DNA of 12,038 bases from Rickettsiales bacterium. GTDB taxonomy: Bacteria > Pseudomonadota > Alphaproteobacteria > Rickettsiales > Rickettsiaceae. This document shows positions 1-6,504 of this stretch, in pieces. Every line of letters begins with the position of its first letter. The stretch's first letter is position 1. A program made the position numbers and the translations under genes. The notes under the pieces are model-generated. The model was not told the DNA's origin, did no database searches, and was given only the letters and a program-made list of their open reading frames with translations. The stretch spans positions 1-12,038 of the forward strand of contig CANNRM010000002.1 in NCBI GenBank assembly GCA_947508155.1, read 5' to 3'.

Positions 1-298
1 AGAATATTACTAAGAAACTAGATACAACAATGTAAAATACTTTCTCAGCTGAGAATACGTTGCTAAGTTTTACGTAGACAAGAGTAAAAATAAGAGCGGA
101 TGGTAGAACAACCCAAAGCTTTAAAAAGCTTATTACTTCGGCTCCTAACGCTGGAATAACTAAAGCATCTTTTACGGAACGAAGTGCGCTAAAATTTAAG
201 AGGATGCAAAACATCATTAAGGCCATTGGCATGAATAGCTTAAGCTCTGACCTTGCAATAGGCCATAAAGCTTCTTTTATCTTTGATAAAAATACCAT
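1..298 (-). CDS. tlc: ATP/ADP translocase (Tlc/NTT family), 5' part only, runs off left edge
   Basis: Reading the minus strand from the ATG at 298-296 gives 99 open codons without a stop to the window edge, beginning MVFLSKIKEALWPIARSE. The stretch MMFCILLNFSALRSVKD, followed by GAEVISFLK, VLPSALIFT and YVKLSN, matches what I remember of the N-terminus of rickettsial Tlc proteins: a cytosolic lead with the LWPI motif, then the first two of about 12 membrane helices (about residues 22-40 and 60-78). Family members sit in the inner membrane and exchange host ATP for bacterial ADP, or carry other nucleotides; the paralogue and its substrate cannot be told from this fragment. No in-frame ATG lies upstream. 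The Shine-Dalgarno match is weak (GGA 6 nt upstream), but a good promoter 41 nt upstream supports this start. About 80 percent of the gene is missing. Confidence 0.9.
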   Translation of the reverse strand, partial: MVFLSKIKEALWPIARSELKLFMPMALMMFCILLNFSALRSVKDALVIPALGAEVISFLKLWVVLPSALIFTLVYVKLSNVFSAEKVFYIVVSSFLVIF

Positions 299-338
299 TT
301 CAGTCCAATGTGAAAAATATGTAAAGGCGACTTGGTTA

Positions 339-367
339 TATATACTATTTTTTTGGTTAAATGTCAA
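339..367 (-). promoter_or_regulatory. Sigma70-type promoter for tlc
   Basis: On the minus strand TTGACA (367-362) and TATATA (344-339) are separated by exactly 17 nt. This is a perfect -35 box and a near-consensus -10 box. Transcription would start near 332, giving a leader of about 34 nt before the tlc ATG. The -35 box lies across the first codons of a longer plus-strand reading frame starting at 361, which argues against that start for the next gene. Confidence 0.75.
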
Positions 368-426
368 CTATTGTTATAGGATATGCTAGATTTGTTTGCA
401 TTAATTTTTTAATGAGAGGATGTGAT

Positions 427-807
427 ATGTCGAAAGAGGGAGAGATGCGAAATTCTAGATCGCAGGAAAGTTCTTGGAATCCTTATCCAGGGCTATTCTC
501 AACACCAGATAGCCTGGATGATATAATTGATAAAATTGAGAATGTGGCGAGAGTAGTTGTAGGTGTCTATAAATCTGCGCTAAATTGGTCATTTACACAA
601 CAAGAAACTCATGGGAGGGATATTATGTCGCAATCGAAGGGTAATGATGAAATGAAAGGAGCTGTTGTTGCGTGTCATGTAATGGACGCAATAGGCGCAT
701 CACTCTCTGAACCTCAGAGTTTTGAGGATAGGGAAGAGCAAGCTGTGGTTATCCAAGCCTCGTTGGGCGCAATAGGCGCAGTAATGATATCAGAAGCTCC
801 TGAGTAG
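427..807 (+). CDS. Small protein of unknown function with a 27-residue internal repeat
   Basis: I do not recognise this 126-residue protein. The ATG at 427 is chosen because GAGAGGA (413-419) lies about 7 nt upstream. The frame stays open back to 361, but that start has no ribosome site and overlaps the tlc promoter. The N-terminal half is polar (MSKEGEMRNSRSQ) and then amphipathic (about residues 28-55). The C-terminal part holds an imperfect duplication: AVVACHVMDAIGA (79-91) and AVVIQASLGAIGA (106-118) are 27 residues apart and share an exact 13-base DNA match (687-699 and 768-780). There is no signal peptide or clear membrane helix. A strong internal start at 625 could also give a 60-residue product. 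It is transcribed away from tlc and converges on the GNAT gene with only 4 nt between stop codons. Reading-frame quality is reasonable, but the function is unknown. Confidence 0.6.
   Translation: MSKEGEMRNSRSQESSWNPYPGLFSTPDSLDDIIDKIENVARVVVGVYKSALNWSFTQQETHGRDIMSQSKGNDEMKGAVVACHVMDAIGASLSEPQSFEDREEQAVVIQASLGAIGAVMISEAPE
614..627 (+). promoter_or_regulatory. Strong internal ribosome binding site and ATG
   Basis: GGAGG (614-618) lies 6 nt before an in-frame ATG (625-627) inside the unknown gene at 427-807. The start reads ATGTCGCAA, the same first three codons as the two phosphatase-like genes at 4695 and 6505. It would give a 60-residue protein (625-807) made mostly of the repeat region. This is better spaced than the signal at 427, so either start, or both, may be used. 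Confidence 0.4.
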
Positions 808-811
808 GTTA

Positions 812-1279
812 TTACACATCAATCATCATAATAGTGGTTGGATGATCCTGATAGATTATCCTCTCAACTTCTTGCCATCCATCGCGCGCATACCAATCCG
901 CAACTTTTTGCTCGAATGTTCCTAAATATAATTTAGTGAAGCCCATTTTGTGAGCTTTTTCTTTGACCATTTTTATTAAAAGCTTTCCGACGCCACGTTT
1001 TCTATGTGATTCTGCAACGCACAGAGATGCAAGCCATGGCATATATTTAGCTTGAAATCCATCATCTGATCTGAAGCTGCAAGTTCCTATTACTTCATCA
1101 TCATCAAGAGCTATATATGTAAGAGGTAGTGCGTCTTTATTAAGATGATCACGAAATCTTGCTTCTATTTCTGTAATGGTAATTTCTGGGCGCCATTTTT
1201 TGCCAATCGTGTCACACCAGAGTTGTGCTACTTTTGGGAGGTAATTCGGATATTCACAAAGATATTTGATTTTGATCAT
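812..1279 (-). CDS. GNAT family N-acetyltransferase
   Basis: This 155-residue protein has the size and order of a single GNAT domain. Such enzymes transfer an acetyl group from acetyl-CoA to an amine. Strands around residues 53-70 (LTYIALDDDEVIGTCSFR) lead into motif A: LASLCVAESHRKRGVGKLL (83-101), with the R-x-x-G-x-G pyrophosphate-binding loop at residues 93-98. Motif B follows near 113-135, with KLYLGTFEQKVADWYARDGW, where Y130 is in the usual place of the general acid. The substrate cannot be read from the sequence; small-molecule or antibiotic acetylation and protein acetylation are equally open. The ATG at 1279 has only a weak ribosome site. The gene is 64 nt downstream of the desaturase stop in the same direction, so it may be read through from it. 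Confidence 0.85.
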   Translation of the reverse strand: MIKIKYLCEYPNYLPKVAQLWCDTIGKKWRPEITITEIEARFRDHLNKDALPLTYIALDDDEVIGTCSFRSDDGFQAKYMPWLASLCVAESHRKRGVGKLLIKMVKEKAHKMGFTKLYLGTFEQKVADWYARDGWQEVERIIYQDHPTTIMMIDV

Positions 1280-1307
1280 GATAGAATATGTGGCTTTTTA
1301 CGTGGTG

Positions 1308-1340
1308 ATTCGTCATCCCACAAATAGTGAAATGACGAAT
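1308..1340. repeat. Imperfect palindrome downstream of the desaturase gene
   Basis: ATTCGTCAT (1308-1316) is the exact reverse complement of ATGACGAAT (1332-1340). Inside, a 2-nt mismatch is followed by a CAC/GTG stem around a 5-nt loop. It begins 3 nt after the desaturase stop. No run of T follows in the direction of transcription, so it is a poor intrinsic terminator. The GTCATCCC core resembles the GC-rich element at 8854-8921 and it may be a decayed relative. Confidence 0.6.
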
Positions 1341-1343
1341 TTA

Positions 1344-2555
1344 TTACAAACCTTGAAATTGTGGTAGTTGAATATTCAATTGCTTTGCAAGATTCTCCAA
1401 TTTATGGAACTGAGCAATATATTTACTACCAATGTTTTTAGACAGGGCTTCTGCAGAATCTAGCACATCTTGAATGTTTTTTGAAAGATGCAGTGCTTTT
1501 AATCTGAGGTCAAGGATTTTATCATGCATTTTATGAGCTAAATGCTCTGCGGATTTTTCTGCTTGATTTAATCTTTCGTAAGCTGCGTTTGCAATATATT
1601 CTGCGGCTTGTTCGATGACAGAAAGATTTGTTCTCATATTTTCGGCTAATTCCATTTTAGCAGCTTCCATTTTAGCCTGCATACGAACTTCAGAAGTGCG
1701 CACTAATTCAGTTGCAAGTCCAACTTTTTCAAGAGCGGCAATCAGCCATTTATGAACGTCAAATTGGTACCATTTTGGTCCGTTTCTATAATCATTTGCA
1801 AAAGCATGGTGGAAATTATGGTAATTTTCACCTAATAGGAAAATCCACATCCACCAAATATCACCTGCAGTGCCATTTGCATAAGGTTTAGAACCTATAA
1901 AATGAGTTACTGAATTTACACAAAAAGTCATTTGTTGTTGGAATGCTCTAGCGAGACCTATAAACACATATCCAGCAAGCGCTCCTTGGATTGTGCGGAA
2001 ACAAATATATCCAACAATAGGAGGTAATACTGCATTCATAAAAGTTGCGATTTGCCAGTAATATTTCATCTGCCAACGTAGAATTTCGTTTCTTCCAAGT
2101 TTGACCATGGTAACTTTGTTGAGAGATGTAATAGGGCCATTGCCATAAAGCATCCAACCCATATGTGACCAAAAGAATCCTTTGATTCTACTTTTGTATT
2201 TTAAAGGAGAATGCGGATCATCCGCTTCATCTGTATATGCGTGATGTTTGTGATGGTCTGATGCCCATACGAGTGCTGGTCCTTGTAATGTCCCGGCCGA
2301 AAGGAGAGCAAGAATGAATTCTACAACTTTATTCGCTTTGTAAGCATTATGCGCCCAAAGCCTGTGTAAGCCAAGCCCAACAGAAATATTCGCTCCATAA
2401 TATCCAGCTACGAATAGCAATATCTCGAATGATGAAATGCCGTAAGTCATGCCATACCATATACCAAGAGCTATAAGTATCAGTGGATATATTACGAGTA
2501 CTGAAAAAACCAGTGGATTAAGCTTAAGATTCTCTTGTCTATCTTGTTGCATCAT
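1344..2555 (-). CDS. Acyl-CoA (delta-9-type) fatty acid desaturase with a helical C-terminal tail
   Basis: This 403-residue membrane enzyme introduces a double bond into saturated acyl chains using a di-iron centre, oxygen and electrons. The three histidine boxes of the type 1 acyl-CoA desaturase family are present and intact: HRLWAH (64-69), DHHKHH (100-105) and ENYHNFHH (243-250). Hydrophobic segments at about 15-35, 42-62, 76-95 and 170-205 fit the usual four-helix topology. The catalytic domain ends near residue 285. The remaining 118 residues are charged and heptad-like (for example AEYIANAAYERLNQAEKSAE), predicting long helices or a coiled coil that ordinary bacterial desaturases lack. 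The start is a double ATG with AGGG about 9 nt upstream, and the gene ends with two TAA codons in a row. It is divergent from ddl; likely roles are membrane fluidity or unsaturated lipid supply. Confidence 0.92.
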   Translation of the reverse strand: MMQQDRQENLKLNPLVFSVLVIYPLILIALGIWYGMTYGISSFEILLFVAGYYGANISVGLGLHRLWAHNAYKANKVVEFILALLSAGTLQGPALVWASDHHKHHAYTDEADDPHSPLKYKSRIKGFFWSHMGWMLYGNGPITSLNKVTMVKLGRNEILRWQMKYYWQIATFMNAVLPPIVGYICFRTIQGALAGYVFIGLARAFQQQMTFCVNSVTHFIGSKPYANGTAGDIWWMWIFLLGENYHNFHHAFANDYRNGPKWYQFDVHKWLIAALEKVGLATELVRTSEVRMQAKMEAAKMELAENMRTNLSVIEQAAEYIANAAYERLNQAEKSAEHLAHKMHDKILDLRLKALHLSKNIQDVLDSAEALSKNIGSKYIAQFHKLENLAKQLNIQLPQFQGL

Positions 2556-2664
2556 AATAGCAAACCCTAATTAATATTATCCACAGACAATACTATAAAA
2601 AACTTGTGGTGGCAAGTGTAGATTTATGGTATCAATGAGTCTTAAAATTAGTAAGGTGCGCGTA

Positions 2665-3753
2665 ATGAAAAATATATTGGTGATTTTCGGTGGGTGTTCT
2701 GCTGAACATGAGGTGTCGGTTCGTTCTGCAAGGAATGTGATAGCTGCTTTAGATAAAGAATTTTTTCGTGCAATTGTGGTGGGGGTAAGTCGCTCTGGGG
2801 CTTGGTATTTACTGAAATATGATGTCATACCAGAAACTTTTACGAAAGTAACAGATGATCTTCCTGAAGATGCTATTTGCTCTCTTGTGCGTATGCCAAA
2901 TGAGACGGTCATTAAATCTGCTGGTGGGAAAATTATAAAAATTGACGCAGCATTTCCGGTTATTCATGGTACCATGGGTGAGGATGGGACTTTGCAAGGG
3001 CTTTTCGAGATGATGCGCATACCATATGTAGGTCCTGGTGTTTTAGGGTCAGCAATTGCGATGGATAAGGATATTTTTAAGAGGCTTCTGGTAGATGCGA
3101 ATATTCCAGTTGTGCCTTTTCTAACAGTAAATGATATCGCAAAAATTCCAAGCTATAAAGAAGCCGTGAAAACTCTTGGCTCTGATATTTTGTTCATTAA
3201 ACCAGCTGTTATGGGCTCCTCCGTTGGGGTGCATAAAGTGAAGTCGGAAAAAGAATATTTAAATGGTTTGAATGAAGCTTTTAAATATAGCTTTAAGGTG
3301 TTGATCGAGAAATATATTCCTGGTCGTGAGATTGAATGTTCAGTACTTGGGAACAAGGACCCGAAAGCATCATGTATTGGGGAGTTGAAGCCGCATCATG
3401 AATTTTATTCATATGAAGCAAAATATCTGGATCCGGATGGTGCAGAAATTATTATTCCAGCTAAAAATGTGGATAAAAAGCTGGAAGATAAAATCCGCAA
3501 GATTGCCGTTGAAGCTTTTAAAGTAGGGCAATGTGTTGGTATGGCGCGCGCAGATTTCTTTATCGGGGATGATGGTGAGGTCTATGTTAATGAGATTAAT
3601 ACGATTCCTGGTTTTACATCTATTAGCATGTACCCAAAAATGTGGGCAGTGTCTGGAATTGGATATAGTGAGCTTATGACAAAGCTTTTGGATTTTGCTC
3701 AAGAGGAGTTTGATGCCAAGAGGAATCTTTGTATGGAGCCTGATGTGAGCTAG
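2665..3753 (+). CDS. ddl: D-alanine--D-alanine ligase
   Basis: This cytosolic ATP-grasp enzyme joins two D-alanines for the peptidoglycan stem peptide. The 362 residues match the longer DdlA-type length. Seen in order: CSAEHEVS (11-18, substrate glutamate), HGTMGEDGTLQG (101-112), AMDKDIFKR (132-140), the glycine-rich loop KPAVMGSSVGV (179-189), EKYIPGREIECSV (215-227), the omega loop FYSYEAKYLD (247-256) and the metal site VNEINTIPGFT (308-318). The omega-loop tyrosine is the D-Ala type, not the histidine of VanA-like D-Ala-D-Lac ligases. The ATG at 2665 is preferred over one at 2626 because the family begins MKNILVIFGG and AAGG lies about 10 nt before it. The 109-nt gap to the divergent desaturase should hold both promoters; none there is close to consensus. 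The gene implies that some cell wall is made. Confidence 0.95.
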   Translation: MKNILVIFGGCSAEHEVSVRSARNVIAALDKEFFRAIVVGVSRSGAWYLLKYDVIPETFTKVTDDLPEDAICSLVRMPNETVIKSAGGKIIKIDAAFPVIHGTMGEDGTLQGLFEMMRIPYVGPGVLGSAIAMDKDIFKRLLVDANIPVVPFLTVNDIAKIPSYKEAVKTLGSDILFIKPAVMGSSVGVHKVKSEKEYLNGLNEAFKYSFKVLIEKYIPGREIECSVLGNKDPKASCIGELKPHHEFYSYEAKYLDPDGAEIIIPAKNVDKKLEDKIRKIAVEAFKVGQCVGMARADFFIGDDGEVYVNEINTIPGFTSISMYPKMWAVSGIGYSELMTKLLDFAQEEFDAKRNLCMEPDVS

Positions 3754-3759
3754 TGCTAA

Positions 3760-3782
3760 GTATATTAGTAGTACTAATATAC
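3760..3782. repeat. Perfect AT-rich inverted repeat after ddl
   Basis: GTATATTAGT (3760-3769) and ACTAATATAC (3773-3782) form a perfect 10-bp stem with a 3-nt loop, 6 nt after the ddl stop. A run of T (3797-3801) comes only 14 nt later. It could be a weak terminator of ddl or an operator for the coxC promoter region just downstream. Confidence 0.55.
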
Positions 3783-3824
3783 CACCATTGTGAAAATTTT
3801 TGTATCCCCTTTATATAGACCAAC

Positions 3825-3853
3825 TTGTATACTCCAAAGCATTGTGCTACTAT
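3825..3853 (+). promoter_or_regulatory. Candidate promoter of the coxC gene cluster
   Basis: TTGTAT (3825-3830) and TACTAT (3848-3853) are 17 nt apart and end 25 nt before the coxC ATG. An alternative pair, TTGTGA (3788-3793) and TATATA (3812-3817) with an 18-nt spacer, lies just upstream. Either could drive coxC and the genes behind it. Confidence 0.4.
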
Positions 3854-3878
3854 GAGTGCATTATTTACGGAGAAAAAC

Positions 3879-4691
3879 ATGAAAGCAACACATCCATATC
3901 ATTTGGTAAACCCTAGTCCTTGGCCTATTCTAACGGCATTTTCCCTATTTTTTATGACTGGTGGAACAGTTATGATGATGCATAATATATTTTTATGGCA
4001 TATCATACTTTCAATTGGGATAATAGGCGTTCTAATATGTGCAATTAGTTGGTGGAAGGATATCATCATGGAAGGTCGCGTAGAACGGGCTCATACTTCT
4101 GCTGTGCAGCATGGTTTGCGTATTGCTATGGGGATATTTATACTTTCAGAAGTGATGTTTTTTGCAGGATTTTTCTGGTCATTTTTCCATGCGAGTATAT
4201 TTCCAGATGGAATTCTAGAAGGCGTTTGGGTTACTAAGCCTGGCATATGGCCGCCAGCTCATATAGAAACTCTAGATCCTTGGAGTTTGCCATTTATGAA
4301 CACATTGATTCTGTTGCTTTCTGGCACTACCGTCACTTGGGCGCATCATTCTGTAATGAATAATGATCAGAAATCAACTGTAGAAGCTTTGGGATATACA
4401 ATAATTCTTGGCGCTTCATTTACTCTATGTCAGGCATTTGAATATCATCATGCATCATTTCATTTTACGGATGGTATATATGCTTCAAATTTTTATATGG
4501 CTACAGGTTTTCATGGCGCTCACGTTTTAATAGGCACTATCTTTTTAACGGTATGTTATTTTAGGGCTAGGAAGGGGCATTTCGCGCAAGGAAATGGTCA
4601 TTTGGGCTTTGAGTTTGCGTCATGGTATTGGCACTTTGTTGACGTTGTGTGGCTGTTTTTGTTCACATTTGTTTATGTATTAGGAAGTTAG
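3879..4691 (+). CDS. coxC: Cytochrome c oxidase subunit III
   Basis: The 270-residue protein is a full-length COX3, the seven-helix inner-membrane subunit of the aa3-type terminal oxidase that supports the catalytic subunit I. The start MKATHPYHLVNPSPWPI is the family's usual beginning. Conserved features include ILSEVMFFAGFFWSFFHAS (88-106) with the membrane glutamate E91, WPPAHIETLDPWSLPFMNT (124-142), TVTWAHHSVM (151-160), QAFEYHHASF (185-194), ATGFHGAHVLIG (208-219) and the C-terminal YWHFVDVVWLFLF (250-262). GGAG (3869-3872) lies 6 nt before the ATG; a longer frame from TTG at 3825 overlaps the likely promoter and is not needed. Subunits I and II are not in the window, so cox genes are split here. 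The gene ends 3 nt before the next start, indicating co-transcription with the phosphatase-like pair. Confidence 0.97.
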   Translation: MKATHPYHLVNPSPWPILTAFSLFFMTGGTVMMMHNIFLWHIILSIGIIGVLICAISWWKDIIMEGRVERAHTSAVQHGLRIAMGIFILSEVMFFAGFFWSFFHASIFPDGILEGVWVTKPGIWPPAHIETLDPWSLPFMNTLILLLSGTTVTWAHHSVMNNDQKSTVEALGYTIILGASFTLCQAFEYHHASFHFTDGIYASNFYMATGFHGAHVLIGTIFLTVCYFRARKGHFAQGNGHLGFEFASWYWHFVDVVWLFLFTFVYVLGS

Positions 4692-4694
4692 GTT

Positions 4695-6485
4695 ATGTCG
4701 CAAGAGAAACAAACCATAGAATCTGCAAATCAGGCGATTTCTACTTTAGTATCAGAGCGGTTAAGCAAGGAACCTACACAACTAGATTATGATATTCAAC
4801 AGAAAGAGGTGGAGGGACAGCGGGAAAAAGCTAGGTCGGAGCTGAACCGTAGTTTATTTAATGAAGAGAGAGCAATATCTACACTGATTGATGTTTTAGA
4901 GAGGCAGGCTGATCTTAAACTTGGTATTATACGTTCGCGTATCCCAAAAGGAGTATCTTTTGTCGGCGCTAATACTGATAATAAAGTTGACGTTGAAATT
5001 CGCGATGCGAGATTGCAAAAATCTTTGCCAGGCAGAGCAAAGCTTCCAAATGATGTGCCAGAAAATTGGATGGTTAATGCAGCAGCAACTGCCAGAGGCG
5101 CTATAAAATTACTCTCCTTATCTGGGCACGAAGCAGCTTCGGACTTAAAGCAAGAAGTGTTGATGCACTTACAAAATTGCATTAGTGCTATAGAAAAGAA
5201 TGGCACCACCCCAACAAAAAGAAACGATTGTATAAAGCAAATGAATACGCAGATAAAAAAGCTTTTATGCAAGAATAATGTATCTATTAATGGTCAAAAT
5301 TTAAAAGATTTAAAAGACAAAGATTTGTCTAGAATGATGATATATGCTAGAGACAGCGCGAACCTTGCCACGGACCATTATATTACTACTACTATTTCTG
5401 GTGATTTGTCTCAAGGTCAAAGAGTTAACCATATTCAATCTTTTATACCTGTAGTGCCTGTATCGGATAAATTAACATCCCGCTATCAAAATTTGAATCA
5501 ACAAGAGTGGTACAAGTCACTCACTCCTATAGAACAAGCGTTAGCAAAATCTTCGGCTAGTAAGCTTACTGATGGCAAGCATATATTACCAACTCAATTG
5601 CAATTTATGCCTGGGGTACGTAATTATGGTATAAGTACTACGTGTTTTTCTCAAGATAACCAAATTGATCAAGAAAGTTCTCGTAGTTTTATGAGATCCG
5701 GTGCGCCTGCATATAATGTTGGGAAAGCTAAGGATGGAGCAGAAAGAGAAATGCATTCTATCACAGCAGAAAATGTTGAGCATGTGCAGACCATTGCTCA
5801 TGCATCTGGTAAGGATGTAGAATTTCACCTTCTAACAAATGAAGTGTTTGATGAGAAAAGGATAGGAAAAGCATTAGCAACTATTGTAGCCCAGATTCCT
5901 GGGAAAGCTCTAAAACTTGATGACAGTGGTCTAGGGGAGGAAACATCAACGGATGAGTCTTTGAGCAGCACCGACAAGGCTCTTAGCAACTCTTTTGCAA
6001 TTAAAGCATCTCCGTTGAGTATTACACACAAAAATAAGCATGCACATCTTTCTGGTATATGGGAAACGCTGAGCTCAAACGAACAAGAATTCTTATTATA
6101 TGCAGCTTGTAAAAGTGGAAAAGATAGAACGGGGCTTGTAGATAAAAGTAATAATTTACTCTCAGTCAAAGAATATTTGGAATCTATTAATGTTGCTGAT
6201 TTAGAACATGCATATAAAACTTATAATGATGCAATGCATAATGAATTTTTAGCTGCTAGTAATGGTGGATCTCGGGGCTCTAATGGCTTAAAAGCAGATA
6301 CTTCTTACGTGCTTTTACCCAACAAAAGCATATTGCAATATGTAAAAAAAGCTACACTAGCAAATAAAGCATGTGCTGATTTAAATGCGTCAAAAGATAA
6401 AGATATTAGAGAGCATCAATCAACAGCATATACTACTCAAATATCACCTAGAAACCCTCAGAGTGTTGGGTATTCTAGAGTTTAA
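4695..6485 (+). CDS. SopB/IpgD-like C-x5-R phosphatase, candidate effector (copy 1)
   Basis: The 596-residue protein contains AACKSGKDRTGLVD, with Cys472 and Arg478 forming a C-x5-R phosphatase signature identical in its core to that of the Salmonella SopB and Shigella IpgD phosphoinositide phosphatases. Upstream PAYNVG (338-343) resembles the SopB FNVG motif, and downstream NGGSRGSNGLK (523-533) resembles its NTGGAGNKVMK region; these alignments are from memory and by eye. The rest is soluble and mostly helical, with no membrane helix or classical signal peptide. A 27-residue Ser/Thr/Asp-rich insert (about 411-437) precedes the KASPLSIT segment and is missing from copy 2. The ribosome site AGGA lies inside the end of coxC, 3 nt away. 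A role in dephosphorylating host phosphoinositides or inositol phosphates is inferred; a housekeeping phosphatase role is possible, and no secretion signal can be proved. Confidence 0.7.
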   Translation: MSQEKQTIESANQAISTLVSERLSKEPTQLDYDIQQKEVEGQREKARSELNRSLFNEERAISTLIDVLERQADLKLGIIRSRIPKGVSFVGANTDNKVDVEIRDARLQKSLPGRAKLPNDVPENWMVNAAATARGAIKLLSLSGHEAASDLKQEVLMHLQNCISAIEKNGTTPTKRNDCIKQMNTQIKKLLCKNNVSINGQNLKDLKDKDLSRMMIYARDSANLATDHYITTTISGDLSQGQRVNHIQSFIPVVPVSDKLTSRYQNLNQQEWYKSLTPIEQALAKSSASKLTDGKHILPTQLQFMPGVRNYGISTTCFSQDNQIDQESSRSFMRSGAPAYNVGKAKDGAEREMHSITAENVEHVQTIAHASGKDVEFHLLTNEVFDEKRIGKALATIVAQIPGKALKLDDSGLGEETSTDESLSSTDKALSNSFAIKASPLSITHKNKHAHLSGIWETLSSNEQEFLLYAACKSGKDRTGLVDKSNNLLSVKEYLESINVADLEHAYKTYNDAMHNEFLAASNGGSRGSNGLKADTSYVLLPNKSILQYVKKATLANKACADLNASKDKDIREHQSTAYTTQISPRNPQSVGYSRV

Positions 6486-6504
6486 ATACCTTATGGAGGA
6501 TTAG

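Noticed and set aside
361..426. Longer N-terminus for the small unknown protein from ATG at 361
   Set aside because: No ribosome site, and the first codons overlap the -35 box of the tlc promoter; the ATG at 427 has a good GAGAGGA signal.
2626..2664. Upstream ATG for ddl
   Set aside because: It adds 13 residues not usual in the family, while the ATG at 2665 gives the standard MKNILVIFGG beginning.
2556..2664. Divergent promoters between the desaturase and ddl
   Set aside because: Pairs such as TTGTGG with TGGTAT on the plus strand can be found, but none is close enough to consensus to annotate.
4796..5272. Long antisense frame of 158 codons inside the first phosphatase-like gene
   Set aside because: Its protein is low in recognisable features and rich in Ser/Phe/Cys as expected for the reverse of a coding strand; the plus-strand frame has clear conserved motifs shared with its paralogue.
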